The translations under genes and the position numbers were made by a program. This document shows, piece after piece, positions 52,440 to 61,014 of a stretch of 61,342 bases of DNA. The stretch is from Planctomicrobium piriforme (lineage in GTDB: Bacteria; Planctomycetota; Planctomycetia; Planctomycetales; Planctomycetaceae), in NCBI GenBank assembly GCA_945860955.1, contig CAMATH010000039.1, forward strand, positions 1 through 61,342, given 5' to 3'. The notes below the pieces were generated by a model. The model searched no databases and had not been told where the DNA came from. It saw only the letters and a list, made by a program, of their open reading frames with translations. How positions within the stretch are numbered: position 1 is the stretch's first letter; the number at the start of each line of letters is the position of its first letter.

Positions 52440-53332
52440 CGCAACATCACCCACGCCGTCGGCCCGATCACCAAGGCGGTCCCCGCCATGGTCCACGCGC
52501 CAATCGGTTGCCCCCACAACAAAACGTCGCACGCCATCCCAAACGCGACTTGAACCAGTCCCACGACGGCGACCCGGGCGGGGGAGCCATGGGTAAATGC
52601 CAGTGTGAGCAGGAATTGTCCGATCGTGGCTGACAATCCGACCCCTGCCAAAAGCAGCACCGAAATCGGGTCGGCGAGTCCGTCCAGCGCGATTGAGTGA
52701 TCGAACACCGCCAGTGCGCCAAGTGCGGTCAGCAGCGAAACCAGTGAGAAATGGGCGACGATCGCGCGGGGATCGATCTGCTTCAGCCGATGCAGGCCGA
52801 TCATCGCGAACCCGCTCATCAATGAACTGCTCAAGGCGGCCATCGATGCGTATCCGGTTCCCTCTCCCTCGGGCTGTTCGATCAGCACAACTCCCGTGAC
52901 ACCGATGGCGGCGGCGAGCCACACATCGAGCGAGGGGGCCTTCCCCAAGAACGGCCAGGAAAGGACCGCGACCCAGATCGGGTACAAGTTTGTGAGTGTC
53001 AGCACCTGGGAGATGGGAAGGTGGGTGAACGCGAAGAACGCCCCCATCATGCTCAGACTGCCGGCGATGCTGCGCATCCACAAATTCCACGGGCCAAACA
53101 GCACCAGCTTCGCTTTGGCAGAGAGCGCCATGCCGGTCGCCAAGAGCAAAGGGATCGCCGACCGGGCGATCATCGCCACCTGCCAGTCGCACCGGCTGCG
53201 CAGCCCGTGGGCGCACGCTCCCATGATTGTAAAGGCGGCGGCACCCGCCAGCATGGCCAAGTAGGGAGCCAGGTTGCGGTCCGGTCGATCGAGAGCGGGC
53301 TGAGACACAAGGAACAGAGCCGACGCTCTCAA
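52433..53332 (-). CDS. EamA/DMT-family transporter
   Basis: This 299-residue membrane protein has about ten helices in two EamA repeats. Repeat 1 runs from LAPYLAMLAGAAAFTIMGAC to WLAAAIGVTGVVLIEQPEGE, with AFFAFTHLPISQVLTLTNLY. Repeat 2 runs from MAALSSSLMSGFAMIGLHRL to the end, with LLTLAFTHGSPARVAVVGLV. DMT proteins export amino acids, nucleotide sugars or other metabolites; the substrate here is unknown. The start is uncertain: TTG at 53332, GTG at 53308 or ATG at 53254 (inside the first helix). There is no ribosome-binding site strong enough to decide. Confidence 0.88.
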   Translation of the reverse strand: MRASALFLVSQPALDRPDRNLAPYLAMLAGAAAFTIMGACAHGLRSRCDWQVAMIARSAIPLLLATGMALSAKAKLVLFGPWNLWMRSIAGSLSMMGAFFAFTHLPISQVLTLTNLYPIWVAVLSWPFLGKAPSLDVWLAAAIGVTGVVLIEQPEGEGTGYASMAALSSSLMSGFAMIGLHRLKQIDPRAIVAHFSLVSLLTALGALAVFDHSIALDGLADPISVLLLAGVGLSATIGQFLLTLAFTHGSPARVAVVGLVQVAFGMACDVLLWGQPIGAWTMAGTALVIGPTAWVMLRK

Positions 53333-53548
53333 GCAATGTCGGATCGAGGGAGTGGGGCGACTCGAATCACCAACCGGGAGAACCGGCCGGCGTCAGTCGC
53401 CGGGTCATTCGAGCCAAAAACCTGTCCGTGGCCAAGTGTTAGAACTCACTGGCGGGTTCGCCTTGGTGACACGAGTGTTGAGTATAGTCCGACAGCGACT
53501 GAAAATCAGTCTCGCGGGAAAACCCAAATTGAAATTGACTCCCTTGTG

Positions 53549-54736
53549 TCATCGCGACAGCCGCGATTCAAGATGGGTCGACGTGACGCCGAGCGCCTGT
53601 TTGTAGTTCGCCAGTTCCCCTGCTCGATCAGCCAACAGGCCGGCTGGCGTCATTTCCCGGCAGACCGCTCGCAGCAGCAGGTTTTTGGGCGTGTGTTCCA
53701 GGTCGATGAACTCGACCACCTGGGTCGCGTATCCTTCGATCTCGAGGACGAGCGCCCGCAGCGCGTCGGTTGCCAGGGCGGCGAACCGCTCTCGCAAGAT
53801 GCCGTGCCGCAAGAGAGGGGTCAGCGCATCGCTCGCGAGCTGCGGGGCGAGTTCGTGCTGGCAGCAGGGGACCGCCAGAATCGCCTTCGCCCGCCACGCG
53901 ATCGCCTGGGCCAGCGCGTCATCGGTCGCGGTGTCGCAGGCGTGCAGCGACACGACCAGGTCAATTGGCCCCTCCACCGCGAACCCCGCGATCGCCCCCT
54001 GTTCGAACTTCAGTCCATCGCACCCCAATCGGTCGGCGACCGACCGACATTGCTCAATCACATCGGTCTTCAGATCGAGTCCGGTGATTTCGACAGTCCG
54101 CTGTTCAATCGTCGTGAGCAGATGATGCAGCGCGAACGTGAGATAACTCTTGCCGCAGCCGAAGTCGATCACACGCAGCGGACGATCGGTCGGAAACTCG
54201 TGGACAACATCATGCACCAGTTCGAGGAAGCGGTTCACTTGCCGAAACTTGGGGTACATCGATCGCCGAACTTCGCCCGTGTCTGTCATCACCCCCATTT
54301 CCTGGAGAAATGGACAGGGGACTCCTTCGGGGATCAGGTAGTTCTTGCCGCGGTCATGCGCCGCGGGGACGGCAACAGGTTTCGCCGCTGGTTTACGGTT
54401 GGTCTGGCGTACCTTCCATTCCGACTGGCTTCCGCGAGGGGCCCGCAGCGACCAGTCGGCTTCGGTCGTCGACAGGGTCGCCTGCAGAAACGTCGTGTCG
54501 AGCAGTTCGGTGATGCGATGAAGCGCGTCGCGGGTGGAGTGGTTTTCATGGATGGCCCGATCGGCGCGTTGCAGGGTGAATTGCCACACTTTCACGCCGC
54601 GAAGGACGACCGGGCGGACGGTGACCTTGGCGATCTCGCGAGAGACATCCCGGCGATGTTCGCTGAGTACCAGCCGCAGACAGGTCGTGTTGGTGAATGC
54701 CTCTCGCAATTGCGCAGGAAGCAGGTCGGCGGGCAT
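53549..54736 (-). CDS. METTL25/RRNAD1-like SAM-dependent methyltransferase
   Basis: This 395-residue protein carries a methyltransferase-32-type core: RVIDFGCGKSYLTFALHHLL (SAM motif I), ITGLDLKTDVIEQC, DLVVSLHACDTATDDALAQA, and the family mark VPCCQHEL. The N-terminal 140 residues form a separate domain, perhaps for substrate recognition, and the C-terminal half is helical. Homologues methylate RNA or remain unassigned. It converges with the plus-strand region after the EamA gene. Confidence 0.88.
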   Translation of the reverse strand: MPADLLPAQLREAFTNTTCLRLVLSEHRRDVSREIAKVTVRPVVLRGVKVWQFTLQRADRAIHENHSTRDALHRITELLDTTFLQATLSTTEADWSLRAPRGSQSEWKVRQTNRKPAAKPVAVPAAHDRGKNYLIPEGVPCPFLQEMGVMTDTGEVRRSMYPKFRQVNRFLELVHDVVHEFPTDRPLRVIDFGCGKSYLTFALHHLLTTIEQRTVEITGLDLKTDVIEQCRSVADRLGCDGLKFEQGAIAGFAVEGPIDLVVSLHACDTATDDALAQAIAWRAKAILAVPCCQHELAPQLASDALTPLLRHGILRERFAALATDALRALVLEIEGYATQVVEFIDLEHTPKNLLLRAVCREMTPAGLLADRAGELANYKQALGVTSTHLESRLSR

Positions 54737-55151
54737 GAATTCAGTCTGTCGTCAAAAGGGGGGGAAAGAAAACAACGGCCCGCTTGGAGGCTAAGTTGGG
54801 TACCATGGCCAGTGAACGCAGCGAGTGGGCCGAGAAGCTGAACTGCGGAATATGGTTATGCAGCTATGAGGGTGCGTACGAATGACGGAAAGAATTTGAC
54901 AGGATGAAGAGGATGAAAGGGATGAACAGGATGGAGTTGCTCGCCATTCCTGCTCTCTGGATTAGTGGCTGAAATTGAAAAACTCCCAATCCACACGATT
55001 GAACGTCGCCTCAGCAATCCTGTCCATCCTTTTCATCCCTTTCATCCTGTCTAAAAATTCAATGACCCGCGAGCGCAGCGAGTCGTCAGTGTTCGTAACA
55101 ACGGGCACTGCTGTTGGAGTTCGGGAGATCCTCGCCCCGAAACGGGCCGTT
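54737..55151. repeat. Intergenic region with GGATGAA repeat element, direct and inverted
   Basis: 54866-54937 is the second copy of the 72-base element at 16776-16847. A related inverted arm (CCTGTCCATCCTTTTCATCC, then CTTTCATCCTG) lies at 55019-55060, so the two arms could fold into a stem over about 80 bases. The flanks hold nothing recognisable. Confidence 0.7.
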
Positions 55152-55188
55152 GAAATAAAACGAGGCGGGTCAACGCAGACCCGCCTCG
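55152..55188 (-). terminator. Strong intrinsic terminator for the DUF937 gene
   Basis: On the minus strand, 83 bases past the stop at 55271, CGAGGCGGGTC (plus-strand 55161-55171) pairs perfectly over 11 bases with GACCCGCCTCG (55178-55188) around a 6-base loop. The minus-strand transcript then reads TTTTATTTC. This is a textbook Rho-independent terminator. Confidence 0.87.
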
Positions 55189-55270
55189 CAGGGCGACTTC
55201 CAGTTCATAGTGATTCGAAGTCGCGCCCGGCGCGGCTTCGCGGAGCGTGTCATTCGCTCCAGGGGATAGG

Positions 55271-56434
55271 CTACTTCTTCAGATACTCGCCCAGAGTGAC
55301 GGTCACTTTGTCGAGGATCGGTTTCAGAATCTCCGAGACACCGGGGAGCCCCAGAATTGTTTCGATCTTCCCCTTCAGCGCCGTTTCAGCGGTTTTCACA
55401 AAGTCGGAGATCAACGGTTGAGCCGCCTCGGGCAGTCCCTTGACACCCCCCAACAGGGATTCCAGCGAAGTATGCAGATCTTGGATTTTGGGAAGGGCTG
55501 CGGTCGCGGTCGCTTCGTCTTTCACTTCATCGAGCGCGCCGGTGATGTCGGTGAAGAAGCTCTTCACCCCACCCATCGCCTTCTCTCCCGCTTCGCCGAG
55601 CAGGTCACCCGCTTTTTCCGCCACGTCGGCAGCGGTGTCGGCGGCCTTCTCCTTGGCGTCCTTAAGAGCGTCGGCCCCCTTCTTCGCCAGGTCGTCGATG
55701 GCACTCGCCCCGCCGCCGGCCGGTGTCTTACCGTCCTTGTCCTTTTCTTTGCCGCCGCCACCCAGCAGGAACCACGCGCCGAGGGCGACAGCCGCCAGAA
55801 GGATCGCGACCGGCAACAGTTTCCCCAGCGGTGAGGCGGCTTCCCCCGCCGCCGTTTTGGCCGAACTGACAGCGCTCTCCGCCAGTTTCCCGACATCTCC
55901 CAATCCCTGAACTCCCTGCAGGGCGTCTCCCAGCCCCGCCGGCATCGACCCGAGAATCTTGTTCTTCTGGCCCAGCAGGATCTTGGCGAGTCCCCCGATA
56001 TCGAGCCCGCTCGACTTCATTTGCTTCGAGATCATGCTGAGAACGATCGGAGCGATCATCGGCAGCAACTTCGCGATCACATCCTTGTTTCCCAGGATCT
56101 TCCCCAACAGCGGCAACAGAGCCGCCAAGCCCCCTTTGCCCAGCAGCCCCTCAAGAATCGACGTCCCCTTCTTTGCCACTTCGTCCGACTTGCCCGCACC
56201 CCCCTTGAGGATACTGTCGAGGTCGAATCCGTCAGTGTCGGCGCTTTTCAGCGCGTTCACCACTTTGTCTGTGCCGGCAGGGCTGGAAACCAGTCCCGCC
56301 AGAGTCGCCAGCAGCGTGGGAATCGCCGCCTTGATCGCTTTTTCAACGTCCCCCGCTCCGCCTCCCACCAGGCCGGACAATTTTGCGAGCGTGTCGCCCC
56401 CAAATTGCTTCAGCAACATTTCCACCAAGTCCAT
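55271..56434 (-). CDS. DUF937-like membrane-anchored protein
   Basis: This 387-residue protein has an N-terminal DUF937-like region (about 1-180): MDLVEMLLKQFGGDTLAKLS, IPTLLATLAGLVSSPAGTDK, and NKDVIAKLLPMIAPIVLSMI. One membrane helix follows (LPVAILLAAVALGAWFLLGG, about 215). The C-terminal part, rich in Ala, Lys, Asp and Glu (DALKDAKEKAADTAADVAEK), forms long amphipathic helices. DUF937 proteins are of unknown function. ATG at 56434 has GGAG 8 bases upstream and is preferred over GTG at 56443. The gene stands alone and ends at a strong terminator. Confidence 0.85.
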   Translation of the reverse strand: MDLVEMLLKQFGGDTLAKLSGLVGGGAGDVEKAIKAAIPTLLATLAGLVSSPAGTDKVVNALKSADTDGFDLDSILKGGAGKSDEVAKKGTSILEGLLGKGGLAALLPLLGKILGNKDVIAKLLPMIAPIVLSMISKQMKSSGLDIGGLAKILLGQKNKILGSMPAGLGDALQGVQGLGDVGKLAESAVSSAKTAAGEAASPLGKLLPVAILLAAVALGAWFLLGGGGKEKDKDGKTPAGGGASAIDDLAKKGADALKDAKEKAADTAADVAEKAGDLLGEAGEKAMGGVKSFFTDITGALDEVKDEATATAALPKIQDLHTSLESLLGGVKGLPEAAQPLISDFVKTAETALKGKIETILGLPGVSEILKPILDKVTVTLGEYLKK

Positions 56435-56867
56435 CGCGCGCACTCCACAGTGTCAATTGAAACGAGCCAGCGAACCGAAAACACACCCCTCCTTGGACAG
56501 AATCAACCGGGTAATTTATAGCAGGCGGACAAGGGGCGGGACACCCTGGAGTCGGTCAACTTCCGGGATGAACTGGATTCGCCTTCCCATCGACAACCTG
56601 GTTGAGCAGGCGTTTTCGATGCGGCGGTTCAATCTGTCTCCACTCAACTCTGCCGAACGCGTCCAGACTGCGTCGTAGGAATGCCGTCCGCCACTGTCGC
56701 GACGACGGAAGGCGGGTGAAGGAGCTCGGTGGCTAACCGCCGCTGGTGCGCGGGGAGAGGGGTGGTTACGCAGCTCGGCTTGAATCGGATCCTTCTCCCC
56801 TTTTTTGGGGAGAAGGTGGCCGATAGGCCGGATGAGGGGCATCGTGGGGGAACGGCAAACGACGCGT
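56435..56867. repeat. Intergenic copy of the 29.4-kb dispersed repeat
   Basis: Most of 56612-56926 matches 29404-29680 in the same orientation, including TTCAATCTGTCTCCACTCAA, the CTTCTCCCC/GGGGAGAAG hairpin (about 56789-56815), and GGATGAGGGGCATCGTGGG. An insertion relative to the first copy lies near 56713-56760. The element runs into the 3' end of the next minus-strand gene. No gene is seen in the region. Confidence 0.8.
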
Positions 56868-57125
56868 TCAACGAGGCGGAGTCGTTACCGACGATGGGTG
56901 GCCCCCTTGTCCCCGGCGGGCGCGGGACTGGATCGATTTCCAGAGCGGGAGCAGTGCCACGTACTGAACGCCAATGAGTCCCAGCAGCAACGCGGCACCA
57001 AAAAGAACGTTGCCAAGAACCGCATAGAACAGAAAAAAGGCCGGTATGGCAGCCCCAATGGTCGCACTGACTGCAACGGCGAATAGCACCAAGCGGGATT
57101 GGCGATTCGGAATGGTCTTGCTCAT
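56868..57125 (-). CDS. Small unknown membrane protein
   Basis: This 85-residue protein has two helices (LVLFAVAVSATIGAAIPAFF and LGNVLFGAALLLGLIGVQYV). Its C-terminal end (ARRGQGGHPSSVTTPPR) is encoded by the dispersed repeat at 56612-56926, so the original end was probably replaced when the repeat arrived. The start at 57125 (MSKTIPNRQSR) is likely; the frame is open further upstream. It lies 31 bases downstream of the sugar ABC ATPase gene on the same strand and may be part of that operon. Confidence 0.55.
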   Translation of the reverse strand: MSKTIPNRQSRLVLFAVAVSATIGAAIPAFFLFYAVLGNVLFGAALLLGLIGVQYVALLPLWKSIQSRARRGQGGHPSSVTTPPR

Positions 57126-57156
57126 CTTCACGACTTTGGTTTTCGGGAACGAACGG

Positions 57157-58716
57157 TCAACTCGCTCGGGGTAAGGTGCCCGCCCGCGCGGTGGCGGCCT
57201 CCATGATCCGCTGTTCCGTCGCCTCACTCCGTGTGAATTCTCCTGTCAATCGTCCCTCGCACAATACCAGTATCCGATCCGAAAGCGTCAGAAGCTCCGG
57301 AAGTTCACTGGAGGTCACGATCACGGCCAAACCCTCCCGGCAGAGTCCATCAATCAGTCGGTACAGCTCCCCTTTCGCCCCCACATCGACCCCGCGTGTC
57401 GGGTCATCCAGGAGCAAAACTTTGGGCCGCGTCAGCAAGCCCCGGCCAATCAGACATTTCTGCTGGTTCCCCCCCGAAAGATTCGTGATCGACTCTTCCG
57501 TTCCAGGGGTTCGCACCCGCAGTTTTTCGACGATTCCCGTGGCCTGCGCCTGCTCGGCTTTGGATCGAATCCAACCCAGGCGCGCCGCCTCGCGCAGGGT
57601 ACACATCGTGATGTTCTGCCCGACGGTCAATTGCGAAAAGACCCCCAGCCGCTTGCGGTCTTCGGTGACCAGCGCCACCCCCGCCCGCAACGCGTCGGCG
57701 GGATGTCGAAATCGCGCCGGCTGACCGGCGATTCGAATCGTCCCGGTCGGTGGGAGTCGGCTCGCGCCGTACAGACACTCCAGAAGTTCCGTTCGCCCCG
57801 CCCCCATCAGGCCCGCGATCCCCAACACTTCCCCTTCGTGGACCTTAATGTCGATGTCTTTGAGGCGATAGGGTTGCGCGTGCCCCGGCCACGCCAGGGA
57901 AAGTCCCTCGACTTCGAGCGCGACTTTGCCCGGTGTGCGTTTCGCGAATGCGCTGGCATCCTCCATTTCACGCCCCACCATCAGGTGCGCGACCGAACGT
58001 GGCGACGAGTCGGCGGGCAGCACCGTGGAGACGAATTTGCCGTCACGCAGCACCGTGATCCGGTCCGCGAGCCGAAACACCTCGTCCATCTTGTGCGAGA
58101 TGTACAGAATCGTCACGCCCCGCGCCTTGAGTCGGCCAATGATCCGCATCAGCCGCTCTGACTCGGTCTCGGTCAGCGCGCTCGTTGGCTCGTCCATGAT
58201 GACGATTTGCGAACGGAGCGACAGCGCTTTGGCGATCTCGACCAGTTGTTGATCACCAACGCGAAGTTCCCCGACCGGCTGGGTGGGGGCGGCGCGGCAC
58301 TCCAATTCCGCCAGCAGTTCGGCCGCCGCCCCATTCATCGCCCGGTCATCGAGCATCCCCAACCGGGTGCGACGTTCACGCCCCAAAAAGATATTCGCCG
58401 ACACCGAGAGCTGCTCCACCAGGTTGAGTTCCTGGTGAATGATGCTGACCCCCGCCCGCTCGGCGTCCCGGGTCGACGAAAACCGCAGCGGCTCCGCTTG
58501 AAAGAAAATCTGCCCGTCGTAGCGCGTGTAAACGCCCGAGAGCAGTTTCATCAACGTGCTTTTGCCCGCCCCGTTTTCGCCAACGATCGCGTGCAACTCA
58601 CCCGCGGAGATGTCAAACGACACCCGGTCCAGCGCGAGGACTCCGGGGAACTCCACCGAGACTTCGCGGATGGAGATAATGGGGGTGGAGGGAGTCGCGG
58701 ATGATTGGGTACTCAT
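57157..58716 (-). CDS. Sugar ABC importer, dual-domain ATPase (RbsA/MglA type)
   Basis: This 519-residue protein has two ABC domains. The first has Walker A GENGAGKSTLMKLL, signature LRVGDQQLVEIAKAL and Walker B IVIMDEPTSALTETE. The second has the usual degenerate loop GLMGAGRTELLECLYG, then LSGGNQQKCLIGRGLL and VLLLDDPTRGVDVGAKGELY. This pattern defines the CUT2 family (ribose, galactose, xylose and similar importers). The exact sugar cannot be told. It is third in the operon after the binding protein and permease, with 157 bases between it and the permease. Confidence 0.93.
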   Translation of the reverse strand: MSTQSSATPSTPIISIREVSVEFPGVLALDRVSFDISAGELHAIVGENGAGKSTLMKLLSGVYTRYDGQIFFQAEPLRFSSTRDAERAGVSIIHQELNLVEQLSVSANIFLGRERRTRLGMLDDRAMNGAAAELLAELECRAAPTQPVGELRVGDQQLVEIAKALSLRSQIVIMDEPTSALTETESERLMRIIGRLKARGVTILYISHKMDEVFRLADRITVLRDGKFVSTVLPADSSPRSVAHLMVGREMEDASAFAKRTPGKVALEVEGLSLAWPGHAQPYRLKDIDIKVHEGEVLGIAGLMGAGRTELLECLYGASRLPPTGTIRIAGQPARFRHPADALRAGVALVTEDRKRLGVFSQLTVGQNITMCTLREAARLGWIRSKAEQAQATGIVEKLRVRTPGTEESITNLSGGNQQKCLIGRGLLTRPKVLLLDDPTRGVDVGAKGELYRLIDGLCREGLAVIVTSSELPELLTLSDRILVLCEGRLTGEFTRSEATEQRIMEAATARAGTLPRAS

Positions 58717-58873
58717 GAAGTCGACTCAACTTTCAGTTGAATCTTCCCTTGGACGTGCGCGATTCCTTCGGCCAGCCCTTTTGTAAGGCGATCGAACAAC
58801 CGTGGTCGCGGTTGTTTCGACGATGGATCCGCTCCCCTCCGGGTGAGACGCGACTTCTTTCGGCGTCGACCTT

Positions 58874-59926
58874 TCATCGTGACCGTCCCCGAGTGCGCAA
58901 CTGATTCACCGCCACCGCCAGAATCACCACGACCCCCACAATGATCCCTTCGTACAGAGTCGAATCGATCTTGATGAGATGCGGAATTCCATTGACAACC
59001 AGCGTCAGGAACATCGCCCCCAGTATGGTTCCGGTGATCGTTCCCGCCCCGCCCCGCAGACTCGCGCCTCCCACCACCGCCGCCGCGATCGCGTTCAATT
59101 CATACCCGACCCCCAGATTGGTCGAATTCCCCTGTCCCTCGCGGGCCGCGTAGAGAATTCCCGCGAGGCCGGCACAGAACGCGCCAATCGAATAGGCGAC
59201 GAATTTCAACCCATCCGTCCGGATTCCGCTCAACCGCGCCGCCTCTTCGTTTCCTCCCAGCGCGTACAGGTGCCGACCCAGAACGGTCCGCCGCATCAGA
59301 ATCATGGCGGCGATCGCCACCACCAGAAAGACGCACAGGGGCACCCACCGAATTCGTAGCGGCAGGTCGATACCCGGCACCGTGAAACTCCACGTCGCGT
59401 TGAACAGCGCCCGAAATTCGGGAGCCGACACCGACACTTTGTCGCTCTGAAACTGCCACTGCGCGATGACTCGCGCCAGGCTGCGCAGGCCGATCAGCGT
59501 CCCCAGTGTCGCGATGAACGGCGGGAGTTTCAACAACGTGATCAGCGTCGCGTGGAACAGGCCGATCACCAGCGCGAGCGACAACGTGGCGGCGGTCGCG
59601 GTGAGCAGCACCCCCGGCCCCACTCCCCCTTTCGCGAGCAGGGCCGGCAGCACCATCTTCTTGACGACAATCGTGAAGATGATGCTGCTGAACGCGATGA
59701 TCGTCCCGACCGAAAGGTCGATCCCGCCACTGATGATGACGATCGTCATCCCGATGGCAAAAATTCCCAGCATGGTCGTCTCGGTCACCAGCAGCATCAG
59801 ACTCTCGGTGGAACCGAAGTTGTGCTGCTTGTCGGCGAAGTAGACGACGAGATAGACGATCAGGTTCGCCAAAACCAACCAGAATTCCGACCGGTTCCAC
59901 CAGCGTTCGCCGAAGGTGGTTTTCAC
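58874..59926 (-). CDS. Sugar ABC importer permease (RbsC type)
   Basis: This 350-residue membrane protein has about nine or ten helices and family marks such as GIFAIGMTIVIISGGIDLSV, then GTIIAFSSIIF, FIATLGTLIGLRSLARVIAQ, RRTVLGRHLYALGGNEEAAR, YAAREGQGNSTNLGVGYELN and LRGGAGTITGTILGAMF. RbsC-type permeases form the channel with the dual ATPase. The start is GTG at 59926, overlapping the stop of the binding-protein gene (GTGA), which implies coupled translation. Confidence 0.94.
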   Translation of the reverse strand: MKTTFGERWWNRSEFWLVLANLIVYLVVYFADKQHNFGSTESLMLLVTETTMLGIFAIGMTIVIISGGIDLSVGTIIAFSSIIFTIVVKKMVLPALLAKGGVGPGVLLTATAATLSLALVIGLFHATLITLLKLPPFIATLGTLIGLRSLARVIAQWQFQSDKVSVSAPEFRALFNATWSFTVPGIDLPLRIRWVPLCVFLVVAIAAMILMRRTVLGRHLYALGGNEEAARLSGIRTDGLKFVAYSIGAFCAGLAGILYAAREGQGNSTNLGVGYELNAIAAAVVGGASLRGGAGTITGTILGAMFLTLVVNGIPHLIKIDSTLYEGIIVGVVVILAVAVNQLRTRGRSR

Positions 59927-61014
59927 GACCCTTCCAGTCCCTTCTCAGCGAGCCAGACTCGGAATTCTTCGAGCGTCATGCGGTATTGGCTCTTGAGTGG
60001 CGAGTCGGCCGACGGGACGACGACCTTCAGGCCCGTGTCGTAGACCTGACCCCCCTTGAGCAGTTCATCGACCCCCGCTTTGTCTTCCTTGATCATCCGA
60101 TACAGCAGGGTCGCGCCGGTGAATCCCATTTCATAGGGGTTCTGCACCACCATCACATCGAGCATCCCCTGTTCCATCGCGACGATCGCGTTGGGTTCGG
60201 CGTCGAACGTCACCGCGGTGAAGTCTTTGCGACGACCATTTCCCGCCAGCACGTCGCTGATCGCGGGGGCGTTGTACGACCAGATGCCGGCCAGAATGTT
60301 GACGTCGGGGTGGTTCTGGATCGCCGCCGTCACGTTGTTGCGGGCTTTCGATTCGTCGACGCCGTCCTCCATCGAATCGATCAGCGCGATCTTCTCTCCC
60401 AGCCCTTCGCGCAAACCTTGAATCCGTTCTTTGGCGTTTTGCGCCCCCAGCAGTCCCACGAAGGCGACCGCTTTACCGCCGTCGGGTCGCAACTGAGCCG
60501 ACAGTCGGCCCAGTTCACGCCCCGCCTCCAGATTGTTGGTTCCCACAAACGCCTCGCGGGCCTCGGCGGGTCCGTCGGAATCGACGGTGATCACCTTGAT
60601 TCCCTTGGCTCGCAGCGCCTGCATTTGCTCGGCGACACCACTGGCCTGCGCTTCGAGAACGGAAATCCCCACCCCCTTCACGTCACTTTGGGTGCCCAGT
60701 TGTTCCAGCCGACGGATCTGGCCCCCCTCGCTGGCATCGTTCCGTACGAGTTCAACTTTGACCTTCAGCTTCTGGCCGGCGTCTTTCAAACCCCGGTCAC
60801 AGGCGTCCCAGAAGGGGGAACTGCCATTGGTCACGATGACAATCTTGAAATCGTCGCCGGCTGTTCCACCGCCACCCGCCTCTCCCGCGCCACGGGCGGC
60901 GGTCGCATCGCCACCCCCTGCGCCAGAGGGAGTGCCGGCGTCGTTCGAACAAGCGACGAACACCACAGGAGCCAGACAACAGACGGCCAGTTTGAATAAC
61001 CAGGGAAGACGCAT
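59923..61014 (-). CDS. Sugar ABC importer, periplasmic binding lipoprotein
   Basis: This 363-residue protein has a lipoprotein leader (LPWLFKLAVCCLAPVVFVAC, lipobox FVAC-S) and a Gly/Ala-rich linker, then a Peripla_BP_4/RbsB-type fold: DFKIVIVTNGSSPFWDACDR, VKGVGISVLEAQASGVAEQM, KVITVDSDGPAEAREAFVGT, NNLEAGRELGRL, AVAFVGLLGAQNAKERIQGL, DVNILAGIWSYNAPAISDVL, and a C-terminal VVQNPYEMGFTGATLL. The ligand is a sugar of unknown identity. It is the first gene of the import operon; the promoter must lie in 61015-61342. Confidence 0.93.
   Translation of the reverse strand: MRLPWLFKLAVCCLAPVVFVACSNDAGTPSGAGGGDATAARGAGEAGGGGTAGDDFKIVIVTNGSSPFWDACDRGLKDAGQKLKVKVELVRNDASEGGQIRRLEQLGTQSDVKGVGISVLEAQASGVAEQMQALRAKGIKVITVDSDGPAEAREAFVGTNNLEAGRELGRLSAQLRPDGGKAVAFVGLLGAQNAKERIQGLREGLGEKIALIDSMEDGVDESKARNNVTAAIQNHPDVNILAGIWSYNAPAISDVLAGNGRRKDFTAVTFDAEPNAIVAMEQGMLDVMVVQNPYEMGFTGATLLYRMIKEDKAGVDELLKGGQVYDTGLKVVVPSADSPLKSQYRMTLEEFRVWLAEKGLEGS

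Noticed and set aside
53021-54841. 606-codon open frame on the plus strand
   Set aside because: It is antisense to the EamA and methyltransferase genes and shows no recognisable domain.
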